DNA of 64,000 bases from Larkinella insperata (GCF_026248825.1 NZ_CP110973.1:4547501-4611500); one strand, 5' to 3'. Positions 8,355 through 18,156 are shown, counted from the stretch's first letter. Made by a program: numbers and translations. Notes: generated from the letters alone by a model not told the origin.

Positions 8355-11021
8355 ATGTTTACGATATTCATTCGGCGCCCGCTGCTGGCGTCGGTTATTT
8401 CTGTATTGATTACGCTGCTGGGGCTGCTGGCGCTCAGTGGTCTGCCCGTCACGCAGTTTCCCGATATTGTTCCCCCCTCAGTTACGGTGACGGCTACGTA
8501 TACCGGCGCCAACGCGGAAGTCTGTACCAAAGCCGTGGCCACGCCCCTGGAACGGGCCATCAACGGGGTGCCGGGCATGACCTACATGAATACGGTATCA
8601 AGCAACGACGGAACGACGCTGATTCAGGTTTTCTTCAACGTCGGCACCGATCCGGATATGGCCGCCATGAACGTGCAAAACCGCGTGACCTCGGTGCTGG
8701 ACGAACTGCCCGCCGAGGTGATCAAAGCCGGGGTGATTACCGAAAAAGAAGTGAACAGTATGCTGCTGTACCTCAATTTGTTCAGCACGGATTCCGATAT
8801 GGACGAGAAGTTTATCTACAACTTCGCCGATATCAATATTCTGGCCGAACTCAAGCGGATCGAGGGCGTGGGATTTGCCGACATCATGGGCGCCCGCGAG
8901 TATTCAATGCGGGTGTGGCTCAAACCCGACCGCATGACCGTGTACAACATCTCCGCCGAGGAAATTGTCGAAGCCATCCAGAAGCAGAACGTTGAAGCGG
9001 CCCCCGGCAAAGCGGGCGAAAGCGCCGACCGCAAACCGCAGGTGCTCCAGTACGTGATGCGGTATACCGGCAAGTTTAACGAACCGCAGCAGTACGAAAA
9101 CCTGGTGTTGCGGGCCGATCCGGACGGCTCCATGCTGCGCCTGAAGGACGTGGCCGAGATCGAATTTGGCTCGGCCGATTACAGCGTTACCTCGAAAACC
9201 GACGGGCGGCCTGGCGCGTCCATCATGCTGAAACAACGCCCCGGTTCCAACGCCCGCGACATCATCAACAACGTCAAAAAGCGCATGGCCGAAATCAAGG
9301 AGCGGTCGTTTCCGGCCGGGATGACCTACAACTTCGCCTACGATGTGTCGCGGTTTCTGGATGCTTCCATTCACGAGGTGGTGCAGACACTGCTGGAAGC
9401 TTTTGTGCTGGTGTTTCTGGTCGTTTTTCTGTTTTTGCAGGACTGGCGGTCTACGCTGATCTGCGCGCTGGTGGTGCCGGTGGCCCTGATCGGCACGTTT
9501 GCCTTCATGAGCCTGATCGGTTTTTCCATCAACCTGCTCACGCTGTTCGCGCTGGTGCTGGCCATCGGTATTGTGGTCGACGACGGGATCGTGGTGGTGG
9601 AAGCCGTTCACGCCAAAATGACCGAGGACCATCTGCCGCCCGTTGAAGCCACGATGGCGGCCATGAAAGAGATCAGCAGCGCCCTGATTGCCATCACGCT
9701 GGTGATGTCGGCGGTGTTTGTCCCCGTAGCGTTTCTCTCCGGGCCGGTCGGGATTTTCTACCGGCAGTTTTCGCTCACGCTGGCCGTCGCCATCCTGATT
9801 TCGGGGGTAAACGCCCTGACGCTGACGCCCGCCCTGTGCGCGCTGCTGCTGCAACCGGGTCACGCCCAGGCTTCGTCGGGCGTGCTGGGCCGGTTTTTTG
9901 CCGCTTTCAACCGCGGGTTTGACGCGATGACGGGGCGGTACCAGCGGTTGCTGCGCAAAATGGCCCGCCGGGGTGCCGTAACGATTGCCCTGCTGCTGGC
10001 CTTTGGCCTCGGCACCTGGAGCATCAGCCGGGTATTGCCCAGCGGCTTTATTCCCACCGAAGACCAGGGAATGATTTACGCCAACGTGACGACGCCCGCG
10101 GGTGCTACGGTGCAGCGGACGGAAGACGTGCTGGACAAAATTCAGAAAATAGCCGCCGGAATCGAAGGAGTGGAGAACGTATCGACGCTGTCGGGCTTCA
10201 GCCTGATGACCGACGGAGCCGGGGCTTCCTACGGCATGGGGATGATCAACCTCAAAGACTGGAAAGACCGCAACCTGTCCGTCGACGACGTGATTGCCCA
10301 ACTGGAAACCAGGACCCGGCACATTCAGGACGCCAGCATCCAGTATTTTTCACCCCCGACGGTGCCGGGCTTCGGAAATTCGAGCGGTTTTGAACTCCGG
10401 ATGCTGGACCGAACCGGCACGGGCGATTTGCAGAAGACCAAAAAAGTAGCCGATGACTTTATTACCGCCCTGAAAAAACGCCCCGAGATCAGCGATGCCT
10501 TTACCAGCTTTAACCCGGATTACCCGCAGTACATGCTGCACGTCGACCAGGACAAGGCCGCCCAGAAAGGCGTTTCGATTGAAAACGCGATGAACACGCT
10601 GCAAACGCTGATGGGCAGTCTGTACGCTACGAACTTCATTCGCTTCGGGCAGATGTACCGGGTTTTTGTACAGGCCGCGCCCGAATACCGGGCCAAGCCG
10701 GAGGACGTTCTTTCGCTGTACGTGAAAAATGAGGAGGGCGAAATGGTGCCTTACTCCAACTTCGTCAGCCTGGAACGGGTGTACGGCCCCGAGCAGCTGA
10801 CGCGGTACAACATGTATACTTCGGCGCTCATCAACGGCGATGCGGCCAAGGGCTACAGCAGCGGAGACGCCTTGCGGACGGTGGACGAAGTGGCCCGGCA
10901 GACGTTGCCCAACGGCTTTTCGTACGAGTGGTCGGGTATGTCGCGGGAGGAGCTTTACCCAAAAGTAGCAGGAGTTGACTCATTTGTGACAGGCTTTGGG
11001 GGCAAAGACCCCGACCTTTGA
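8355..11021 (+). pseudogene. RND (HAE1/AcrB-type) efflux pump, 3'-truncated
   Basis: 888 residues where the family has about 1040-1060. The N-terminus is standard (MFTIFIRRPLLASVISVLIT, TM1), with periplasmic porter motifs, the proton-relay TM4 segment IGIVVDDGIVVVEAV with its Asp pair, and the second periplasmic half to SYEWSGMSREE, where TM8 should begin a few residues later. Instead 23 unrelated residues follow and the frame stops, so TM8-TM12 are missing. The other two frames after 10955 show no pump-like sequence, so this is a deletion or rearrangement rather than a simple frameshift. No membrane-fusion protein or TolC-like gene lies beside it. The product cannot form the normal 12-TM trimer and is probably non-functional. 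Confidence 0.8.
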
Positions 11022-11062
11022 TTCATCCAAACAGAACAACAACACTCAAAACAACATACGCC

Positions 11063-11155
11063 ATGAAAGCCCTGATCAACACCCTGCTCGTCGCCCTGAC
11101 CGGTTTCCCCACTGTAAAGAAAGACCGGTCCGCCCCGACCGGTCTTTCTCGTTAG
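11063..11155 (+). pseudogene. short ORF, probable 5' remnant of an exported-protein gene
   Basis: A 30-codon frame starts MKALINTLLVALTGF, a typical Bacteroidetes signal-peptide start, preceded by an A/C-rich leader common before real genes in this group. After 19 codons it runs straight into a perfect 12-bp terminator hairpin and stops within it. It looks like the first codons of a lost exported protein joined to a terminator, consistent with a deletion at this locus. It could instead be a genuine tiny peptide. Confidence 0.4.
11119..11148 (+). terminator. Strong intrinsic hairpin after the RND remnant
   Basis: Perfect 12-bp inverted repeat (arms 11119-11130 and 11137-11148, GAAAGACCGGTC) with a 6-nt loop. 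The following bases are only moderately T-rich (TCGTTAGATTTAAA). It isolates the hybrid kinase gene from the truncated pump. Confidence 0.65.
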
Positions 11156-11316
11156 ATTTAAACGGGCCGGGCACCTGAACTCAGCAAACCTTTTGTATTT
11201 TGCTCCTTCGTTGCCGCCCGCCAACCCGCTCCGCATCAGCAGAGCTTACGGTTTTGCCGGCTTCGTACACCGATGCTGCCTGCCGCAGCGAACCGACCCT
11301 TTACGCTGATTGATCA

Positions 11317-13275
11317 ATGAAAACCAAAATACTCCTGGTGGACGACGAAGCCGATCTGGAAACCCTCTTTCGGCAGCGCTTCCGCCAGGCGATTCACAAA
11401 GGTACCTACGAGTTTGTCTTTGCCCATGACGGACGGGAAGCCCTGCAGGTGCTGGAAGAACACCCCGACATCGACCTGGTGCTGACGGATATCAACATGC
11501 CCGGCATGGACGGCCTGACCCTGCTCGAGCAACTGCCCCAGGTGAACGCCGTGGCCCCGGCGGTGGTGCTGACGGCTTACAGCGATATGACCAACATCCG
11601 GAGCGCCATGAACCGGGGAGCCTTCGATTTTCTGACCAAGCCTATTCACTTCGACGACCTGCAGGCCACCATCGAAAAAAGCCTTCGGCACGTTCAGCAA
11701 CTGCGGGAAAGTCAGGAGGCCAAGGCCGTCGACGCGATGAAAACGCGGTTTTTTACCAATATCATCCACGAATTGCGCGTGCCGCTGTCGTTGATTGTTT
11801 CGCCGGTTGATAAGCTGCTGGAAACTGAAGAACTGCCCGATCACCTGCAACAGCCCCTGGTTACGGTTCGCCGGAACACCCGGCAGGTGCTGCAGATGAT
11901 CAACCAGTTGCTGGCCATCAATCAACTCGAATCCGACCAGGTTGAGGTGGTGGAACAGGTGGGAGATTTGCCGGCGTTCGTCGGGCAACTGGTGGACCTA
12001 TTCCGCCCGTCGACGGACCTCAAAAACCTTGCGCTGAACTACGAGACGGATTTTCCTTCGGGGGGCTACCGCTTCGATGCGGGCAAGTGGGAAACCATTC
12101 TCTTCAACCTGCTGACCAACGCCATTCGGTTTACCTCGGTGGGAAGCATTACCGTTTCACTGCATCAGACGCCAACGGGTGCCCGTTTGGCGGTGCGGGA
12201 TACCGGCATTGGCATCAGCGCCCACAAGCTGCCCCACGTCTTCGACCGGTATTATCAGGGTGATAACCAGCGCATCCGGGCCAACGACACGACGGGCATC
12301 AGCCTGGCGCTGGTGCGGGAACTGGCCGTGCGACTGGGCGGAACCGTGCGGGCTGAAAGCCAGATTGAGGAGGGCGCTTCGGGAACCGTGTTTGTGCTGG
12401 AATTGCCGGTGCAACGCACGGGTGGCGATAAGGCAAGCCCGTCGGTGGAGGCTCCGTCGGTGGTGGTCGATCTGCCCGCGCGCGCCGGGGAATCCGGCTC
12501 AAAACTACCCGTGGAGTCGGCCGAGTCGATTCCCCTGATTCTGGTGGTTGAAGACAATCCTGAACTCCGCGAGTTTATGGTTACCGAACTGGCCACGACG
12601 TACCGGGTGCGGTCGGCGGCCAACGGGCACGAAGGGTGGGTGATCGCCAAGGAAGAACTGCCGTCCATCGTCATCACGGACCTGATGATGCCCCGCTTAG
12701 ACGGCCACGGCCTGATTGAGCGCCTGAAGGCCGACCCGGCCACCGACCACATCGCCATCATGCTGCTTTCGGCAAGTGCGGAGGAAACGCACCGGCTGCG
12801 GGGCCTGAGCCTGGGCGCGAACGACTACCTGAACAAGCCCTTCCACCTGGGCGAACTGCGGCTGCGGCTGCGGAATCTGCTGAGTCACCAGCAGCGGCTG
12901 CGGGAATACTACCGGCAGCAGCTGGCCCAGCCCGACAGCGCCACGCCACTGCTGAGCGTTGGCGATGAATTTTTACGCAAACTGTACACCCTGATCGAGC
13001 AGCACCTGGACAACTCGACGCTGAGTGTGGAGTGGCTGGCCGAGGAGCTGGCAATGAGCCGCAAGGCGCTGTACCTGAAAGTGCAGAACCTCACGCACCT
13101 GTCGCCGGTGGAACTGATCCGGCAATACCGTCTGCGGAAAGCCATCGACCTGCTGCGGCTGGGGCACAGTGCCGCCGAGACGGCCTACATGGTGGGGTTT
13201 GAAAGTCCGTCGTATTTCACCAAAGTGTTTCGGGAGTTTTACAACCAGACCCCAACATCCTACCGCAAGGGCTAG
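11317..13275 (+). CDS. soluble hybrid two-component regulator REC-HisKA-HATPase-REC-AraC
   Basis: 652 residues without any transmembrane segment. Domains: receiver 1 at about 4-120 (phosphoacceptor Asp58 in VLTDINMPGMDG, Lys108); dimerization helix with His151 in NIIHELRVPLSLI; ATPase domain about 200-365 with N-box NLLTNAIRF and G1 DTGIGI, but the G2 box reads TTGISL where GTGIGL is usual; receiver 2 about 405-520 (Asp455 in ITDLMMPRLDG); AraC-type helix-turn-helix about 550-652 (LAEELAMSRKALYLKVQNLT, VGFESPSYFTKVFREFY). It resembles the cytoplasmic half of Bacteroidetes hybrid HTCS regulators but has an N-terminal receiver in place of the periplasmic sensor, so it probably takes phosphate from another kinase. 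The exported sugar-isomerase-like gene begins 51 bp downstream and is a plausible target. Confidence 0.9.
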   Translation: MKTKILLVDDEADLETLFRQRFRQAIHKGTYEFVFAHDGREALQVLEEHPDIDLVLTDINMPGMDGLTLLEQLPQVNAVAPAVVLTAYSDMTNIRSAMNRGAFDFLTKPIHFDDLQATIEKSLRHVQQLRESQEAKAVDAMKTRFFTNIIHELRVPLSLIVSPVDKLLETEELPDHLQQPLVTVRRNTRQVLQMINQLLAINQLESDQVEVVEQVGDLPAFVGQLVDLFRPSTDLKNLALNYETDFPSGGYRFDAGKWETILFNLLTNAIRFTSVGSITVSLHQTPTGARLAVRDTGIGISAHKLPHVFDRYYQGDNQRIRANDTTGISLALVRELAVRLGGTVRAESQIEEGASGTVFVLELPVQRTGGDKASPSVEAPSVVVDLPARAGESGSKLPVESAESIPLILVVEDNPELREFMVTELATTYRVRSAANGHEGWVIAKEELPSIVITDLMMPRLDGHGLIERLKADPATDHIAIMLLSASAEETHRLRGLSLGANDYLNKPFHLGELRLRLRNLLSHQQRLREYYRQQLAQPDSATPLLSVGDEFLRKLYTLIEQHLDNSTLSVEWLAEELAMSRKALYLKVQNLTHLSPVELIRQYRLRKAIDLLRLGHSAAETAYMVGFESPSYFTKVFREFYNQTPTSYRKG

Positions 13276-13326
13276 AGCCAGTGACGATTAAAACAGCATT
13301 TCCTAAACCAATGATTGTTAGTATTC

Positions 13327-14253
13327 ATGAAATTTCTGAAAAGACTTACCGTAACCCGATTTGCCGTATGCCTGCTGACGTTCTGGACGCTGGCTGCCGC
13401 ACAGGGGGTCGCCCAGGGCAAGAAGAAAGCGGCCGGTAAAACCGCTGGTCGGGGCCCGGCTACCTCGAACGGTTCTGCGGACCCCAAAAACTGGAAGTTG
13501 GGGGTGGCTCTCTACACGTTTAATCAGTTTACGTTTCCCGAGCAGCTTGCCAAAGCCGACAGCGCCGGATTGAAGTTTGTGGAGGGCTACACCTTCGGAC
13601 GCGCCGGAGCGGAACTGAAGGACTCGCTGATCATGAATCTGTCGCTGACCGGTGTAGACAAGCTTCGGCAGCAAATCCGCGACAAAGGGTTGCTGATGGA
13701 ATCGATTTATCTGGTCGGGGGCAAGACCGTCGACAAATGGGTCCGCGAATTTGAACTGGCGAAACGACTGCAGGTGAACTACGTTACGGCCGAACCCCCG
13801 GTGGAACTTTGGGACAGTGTGGATAGCCTGGCGGGTGCGTACGGAATAAAAGTCGCCCTTCACAACCACTGGAAGGGCACGAGTGCGTACTGGCATCCGG
13901 ATTCGGTGCTGGCCGCCCTCCAGAATCACCCGAATTTCGGGGTGTGTGCCGACGTGGGGCACTGGCCCAAGAGCGGTATTGATCCGGTCGAAGGGTTGAA
14001 AAAGCTGGAAGGCCACCTGATCGCGCTGCATTTGAAAGACATTGCCGCCTACAACGATCTCAAACTCAAAGATGTGCCGGTGGGCACGGGCATCATCAAT
14101 TTTCCGGAGGTGTTCCGGGAGTTGAAACGCCAAAAGTTCAACGGGCACATCATCATTGAGCGCGACACCCAGGATAAGCCCAGCAACCTGCCGGTCGTGA
14201 TTCAGACCGTGAAATATTACAACGATCAACTGGGCTTAAGTCCGGTCCGGTAA
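13327..14253 (+). CDS. exported sugar phosphate isomerase/epimerase-like TIM barrel
   Basis: 308 residues from ATG 13327; a TTG at 13315 would add four residues before the signal peptide. N-terminal Sec signal (FAVCLLTFWTLAAAQ) then a Lys/Gly-rich linker. The rest is an AP-endonuclease-2/xylose-isomerase-like barrel: VALYTFNQFTFPEQLAKAD, VALHNHWKGT, GVCADVGHWPKSG, IALHLKDI, HIIIERDTQ, which hold the usual His, Asp, His and Glu metal ligands. The family isomerises or epimerises sugars or inositols. The periplasmic location implied by the leader is typical of Bacteroidetes members. Clusters with a DMT transporter and a second such barrel, so a shared carbohydrate route is likely. Confidence 0.85.
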   Translation: MKFLKRLTVTRFAVCLLTFWTLAAAQGVAQGKKKAAGKTAGRGPATSNGSADPKNWKLGVALYTFNQFTFPEQLAKADSAGLKFVEGYTFGRAGAELKDSLIMNLSLTGVDKLRQQIRDKGLLMESIYLVGGKTVDKWVREFELAKRLQVNYVTAEPPVELWDSVDSLAGAYGIKVALHNHWKGTSAYWHPDSVLAALQNHPNFGVCADVGHWPKSGIDPVEGLKKLEGHLIALHLKDIAAYNDLKLKDVPVGTGIINFPEVFRELKRQKFNGHIIIERDTQDKPSNLPVVIQTVKYYNDQLGLSPVR

Positions 14254-14298
14254 CAACGTCTTTTCTACAACCGCTAACTTCCCACCATTTCCCCAACC

Positions 14299-15207
14299 AT
14301 GCTTTTTCTGTCCCTGAGCATCCTGCTTTCGGTGGTTTTGCTGCTCAACTTCCGCATTTTTCCGCGCTACCAGGTCAATACGTTTCAGGCCATTGTGTTT
14401 AACTACCCGGTTTGCTTCCTGACCGGTTTCCTGCTGATGCCCCAGAGCCAGCCTTTTTCCATTGATTTCTCCCAAACTTGGACGTGGCTGGCACTCGGTC
14501 TGGGCGTTGGTTTCATCATTACGTTCATTCTTTCGGGCCTTTCGACGCAGCGGATGGGCATCACGGCCACGTCGCTGGCCAACAACATGTCGCTGGTGGT
14601 GCCGGTTTGCTTCAGCCTATTTGTGTTTCAGACGGGCGGCAAGTCCTTCGACGCCCTGAATTACATGGGGTTGGTGCTGGCCGTAGCGGCCGTTGGGCTG
14701 AGTACGTTTCGGAAGGAAGAAGGCCAGACCGTCCGGACGCTGGGCTGGAATACGCTGCTGCCGGTAGCGGTTTTTCTGCTGTACGGAACCACCAACGCGA
14801 TGATCAATTACATGAACATTCACTACATTTCGTCGTCCGACAAAATTCTGCAGGTGACGCTGACAATGGTGTTGGGCGCCATTGCCGCCGGGTTTGTGAT
14901 GCTGGCGTTTCGCGCCATTCAGGGAAAAGAAGTGATTAAACGGCAGAATCTGGTGGGGGCTGTCACGCTCGGAGTGCCCAATTTCCTGAGTTTTTATACG
15001 CTCATTCTGGCCCTTTCGCAATTTGGCGGCAACGGTGCGTTTGTGTATCCGCTCTACAACATCGGCGTCATTCTGGTTGCGGCTTTGTCGGCCACGGTTT
15101 TCTTTAAAGAAAAACTGCTGATCATCAATCAGATCGGTCTGGTGCTGGCGGTGGTGGCCATCGGCCTGATTTCGTGGCAGGAACTGGCTGAGTGGCTAAC
15201 CAGATGA
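14299..15207 (+). CDS. DMT-superfamily (EamA-type) membrane transporter
   Basis: 302 residues with about ten hydrophobic helices from the first residue (MLFLSLSILLSVVLLLNF) to the last (GLVLAVVAIGLISW). The two-fold repeat expected of EamA transporters is visible: each half ends in a helix like YMGLVLAVAAVGLSTF or QIGLVLAVVAIGLISW. The cytoplasmic-membrane family moves metabolites such as amino acids, nucleosides or sugars. It sits 45 bp after one xylose-isomerase-like gene and 128 bp before another, so uptake or efflux of a sugar derivative is a reasonable guess. Substrate not determinable. Confidence 0.8.
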   Translation: MLFLSLSILLSVVLLLNFRIFPRYQVNTFQAIVFNYPVCFLTGFLLMPQSQPFSIDFSQTWTWLALGLGVGFIITFILSGLSTQRMGITATSLANNMSLVVPVCFSLFVFQTGGKSFDALNYMGLVLAVAAVGLSTFRKEEGQTVRTLGWNTLLPVAVFLLYGTTNAMINYMNIHYISSSDKILQVTLTMVLGAIAAGFVMLAFRAIQGKEVIKRQNLVGAVTLGVPNFLSFYTLILALSQFGGNGAFVYPLYNIGVILVAALSATVFFKEKLLIINQIGLVLAVVAIGLISWQELAEWLTR

Positions 15208-15335
15208 ATGAAGAGAGAAATAAGAAACGGGAAAAGAGGAGCGTTGCCTTCTTTTGTCTCCGATCTCACTTCACGTGTCGGATTTGCCGATAATTCTGTA
15301 TTTTTCGCTTTTAAACGATTATTCCAAAACCTTGC

Positions 15336-16262
15336 ATGAACCGTCGTCAGACTCTTGCTGCTTTAGCCGCCACGACTGGCGGAGCCGTTTTGTCCGCATC
15401 TGCACCGTCAGCCGCCCCCTTGGCGAAAGATCCGCCACCGTTTGCCTACGCGCTGAACGTGAGCACGATCCGTGGCCAGAATCTCGGGTTTGTGAAGGAA
15501 CTGGAAGTGGCCTCCAAAGCCGGTTTTCGGCACGTTGAAATCTGGATGAACTCCTTTCAGGATTACCTGAAAACCCATAAAACCGCCGATGTTCGCAAGC
15601 TGCTCGGTGATCTGGGTCTGAAAGTTGAAAACGCCATCGGGTTTGCCCAGTGGATTGTCGACGACGAAACGACCCGCACCAAAGGCGTCGATCAGCTCAA
15701 ACAGGAGATGGACCTGCTGGCCGAAATTGGCTGCAAACGCACGGCGGCCCCGCCGATGGGCGCAACCAATCAACCCGGTCTGGACCTGCGCAAAGCCGCC
15801 GAACGCTACCGGACCATCCTGGAGTTGGGGGATAAAACCGGCGTTGTGCCCCAACTCGAATTGTGGGGTGGTTCAAAGAATATGAATAAACTCAGCGAGG
15901 TGATGTTTGTCGCCATTGAGAGTGGCCATCCGTCGGCGCGGGTTCTGCTGGATATCTACCACCTCTACAAAGGCGGCTCCAGTCCGGCGAGTCTGCCGCT
16001 GGTGGGCAAACCCGGTATTGAGGTCTTTCACCTGAACGATTACCCCACCAACCCGCCCCGCGAAACCATTGTCGACGCCGACCGCGTGTATCCCGGCGAC
16101 GGTATCGGGCCGGTGCGCGAAACACTGAAGCAAATCAAAACGCCCGGCAAAACCATTGTGCTGTCGCTGGAACTCTTCAACAAAGACTATTACGCCCAGG
16201 ATGCGCTGGTGGTGGCAAAAACCGGTCTGGAGAAGATGAAGAAGGTGGCAGAAGGGGTGTAA
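15336..16262 (+). CDS. Tat-exported sugar phosphate isomerase/epimerase-like TIM barrel
   Basis: 308 residues. Starts with a twin-arginine signal (NRRQTLAALAATTGGAVLSA). Barrel motifs include FRHVEIWMNSF, GLKVENAIGFAQW, VPQLELWGGSKN, ARVLLDIYHLYKGG, EVFHLNDYPTNP, and VLSLELFNKDYY, giving the Glu, Asp, His and Glu expected at the metal site of the AP_endonuc_2/hydroxypyruvate-isomerase-like superfamily. Second such enzyme in this cluster, but exported by Tat rather than Sec, which suggests it folds with its metal in the cytoplasm first. Ends just before a palindromic repeat shared with the convergent dehydratase gene. Confidence 0.85.
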   Translation: MNRRQTLAALAATTGGAVLSASAPSAAPLAKDPPPFAYALNVSTIRGQNLGFVKELEVASKAGFRHVEIWMNSFQDYLKTHKTADVRKLLGDLGLKVENAIGFAQWIVDDETTRTKGVDQLKQEMDLLAEIGCKRTAAPPMGATNQPGLDLRKAAERYRTILELGDKTGVVPQLELWGGSKNMNKLSEVMFVAIESGHPSARVLLDIYHLYKGGSSPASLPLVGKPGIEVFHLNDYPTNPPRETIVDADRVYPGDGIGPVRETLKQIKTPGKTIVLSLELFNKDYYAQDALVVAKTGLEKMKKVAEGV

Positions 16263-16268
16263 GGGGAG

Positions 16269-16325
16269 TTGTATCGCAGAGTTAAGCGGAGTAAATCAGA
16301 AGCTCCGCTTGACTCTGCGGTATAA
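16269..16325. repeat. Intergenic palindromic repeat, family A copy 1
   Basis: Arms CGCAGAGTTAAGCGGAG (16275-16291) and CTCCGCTTGACTCTGCG (16303-16319) pair at 16 of 17 positions around an 11-nt loop; G-U and A-T pairs extend the stem outward. It lies between two convergent genes and could end transcription from both sides. Shares sequence with copies at 39431, 48029 and 57983. Confidence 0.8.
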
Positions 16326-16333
16326 TTTAACTA

Positions 16334-18040
16334 TTAATGCGAATCGCGCTTCACGACCGGTCCGGAACCGCCCTGTAAGAAGTCGAAATCTGCGCCTTCG
16401 TGGGCCTGGAGTACGTGGCGAATGTACATCTTCGTATAGCCCCGGTCGTACCCCAGATCAAGCGGTCGGAAGTGCGCCAGTCGGCGGGCCAGTTCTTCTT
16501 CATCGACGTGGAGGTGCAAAAGCCGTTTGTCGACATCCAGTGTAATCATATCGCCGTTTTGTACCAGCGCCAGGTTGCCCCCCACGGCGGCTTCCGGCGA
16601 AACGTGCAGCACCACCGTTCCGAAGCCCGTGCCGCTCATGCGTCCGTCCGAAATCCGGACCATGTCGTGGACGCCCTGCGCCAGCACCTTGGCCGGCAGT
16701 TGCATGTTGCCCACTTCCGGCATACCGGGGTAGCCTTTGGGCCCGACGTTTTTCAAGACCAGCACGCAGGACGGGTCAACGTCCAGATCGGGGTCGTCAA
16801 CGCGCTTTTTGTAATCGTCAATGTTCTCGAAAACCACCGCCCGGCCCGTGTGCTGCATCAGTTCGGGCGAGGCCGCCGACGGTTTCAGTACCGCGCCGTT
16901 GGGGCACAGATTACCGCGCAGCACGGCAATGCCGGACTCGGGCTTGAACGGTTGGTCGACCGACGCAATGACTTCCGGATTGTAGCATTCGGCGTTGGCG
17001 CAGTTTTCGCCCAGCGTCCGCCCGTTGATGGTCATGGCGTCGTTGTGCAGGAATTGCTTCAGTTCCTTGATGATAGCGGGCAGGCCACCGGCGTAGAACA
17101 AATCTTCCACAAAGTGTTCGCCCGACGGCTGCAAATTGGCCAGCAACGGTATTTTGGCCGATAGTTTATCGAAATCATCGAGTGTCAAATCCACGCCCAT
17201 CCGCCCGGCGATGGCCGTCAGGTGGATGATGAAGTTGGTTGATCCGCCTAGGGCCGCGTTGACCATGATGGCATTTTCAAACGCCTGCCGGGTCAGAATC
17301 TGGGAGGGCCGGATGTTTTGCCGGGCCATCTCTACGGCCCGCATTCCGGCCAGGTGAGCCAGCACTTTCCGGCGCGAATCGGCCGCCGGAATGGTGGCAT
17401 TGTCGGGCAGGGCCAGCCCCAGCGATTCGGCCATGGCCGCCATCGTGGAAGCCGTGCCCATAACGGCGCAGTGCCCCTGGCTGCGGGCCATGCAGGCTTC
17501 GGCGGCCACAAATTCCTCCTGCGACATTTCGCCTTTCTTGTTGGCTTCGGCAAACCGCCACAGGTCGGAGGTACCGATGTTGCGACCCTTGTATTTGCCG
17601 GCCAGCATCGGGCCGCCCGACACCACCAGCGTGGGCAGGTCGACGCTGCACGCCCCCATCAGCAGCGAGGGCGTGGTTTTGTCGCACCCGCAGAGCAGCA
17701 CCACAGCGTCCATCGAGTTGCCCCGGATGGATTCTTCCACGTCCATGCTGGCCAGGTTACGAAACAGCATGGTGGTCGGTTTCATCTGGCACTCGCCCAG
17801 CGACATCACCGGGAATTCGAGCGGAAAGCCCCCCGCTTCCCAGACGCCCCGCTTCACGGCTTCGGCCAGATCGCGGAAGTGGGCGTTGCAGGGTGTCAAC
17901 TCGGAGAAGGTATTGCAAATGCCGATAACCGGCTTGTTTTCAAACAAATGGTGGGGGAAACCCTGGTTTTTCATCCAGGCCCGGTAGATAAAACCGTCTT
18001 TTCCGGTGCGGCCAAACCATTCCTGCGATCGAAGGTGCAT
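16334..18040 (-). CDS. IlvD/Edd-family sugar-acid dehydratase (L-arabinonate dehydratase-like)
   Basis: 568 residues, cytoplasmic. The three Fe-S cluster cysteines of the IlvD/Edd family are placed as expected: Cys51 (ELTPCNAHF), Cys119 (LLCGCDKTTPS) and Cys191 (QGHCAVMGTAST). The N-terminus (RSQEWFG...YRAWMKNQG) and length match the L-arabonate/D-xylonate branch rather than dihydroxyacid dehydratase of branched-chain synthesis. It would convert a pentonate or related aldonate to the 2-keto-3-deoxy acid. With the two barrel isomerases and DMT transporter across the convergent boundary it suggests a pentose or acid-sugar catabolic locus. Exact substrate inferred only. Confidence 0.85.
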   Translation of the reverse strand: MHLRSQEWFGRTGKDGFIYRAWMKNQGFPHHLFENKPVIGICNTFSELTPCNAHFRDLAEAVKRGVWEAGGFPLEFPVMSLGECQMKPTTMLFRNLASMDVEESIRGNSMDAVVLLCGCDKTTPSLLMGACSVDLPTLVVSGGPMLAGKYKGRNIGTSDLWRFAEANKKGEMSQEEFVAAEACMARSQGHCAVMGTASTMAAMAESLGLALPDNATIPAADSRRKVLAHLAGMRAVEMARQNIRPSQILTRQAFENAIMVNAALGGSTNFIIHLTAIAGRMGVDLTLDDFDKLSAKIPLLANLQPSGEHFVEDLFYAGGLPAIIKELKQFLHNDAMTINGRTLGENCANAECYNPEVIASVDQPFKPESGIAVLRGNLCPNGAVLKPSAASPELMQHTGRAVVFENIDDYKKRVDDPDLDVDPSCVLVLKNVGPKGYPGMPEVGNMQLPAKVLAQGVHDMVRISDGRMSGTGFGTVVLHVSPEAAVGGNLALVQNGDMITLDVDKRLLHLHVDEEELARRLAHFRPLDLGYDRGYTKMYIRHVLQAHEGADFDFLQGGSGPVVKRDSH

Positions 18041-18156
18041 TTTTTAACGAAATAAAGAGTAGTGAGTAAAGGAACAACGTGTTGTACAAAACAGAAAAGA
18101 TACGGTTTTCTGCATTTAGGACGGTAAGTTAGAAAGTTTTTGGTAAATGAAAGACG

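Noticed and set aside
8904..10322. Minus-strand frame of about 472 codons inside the RND gene
   Set aside because: The opposite strand has complete RND motifs; the shadow has low-complexity His/Gln/Arg composition.
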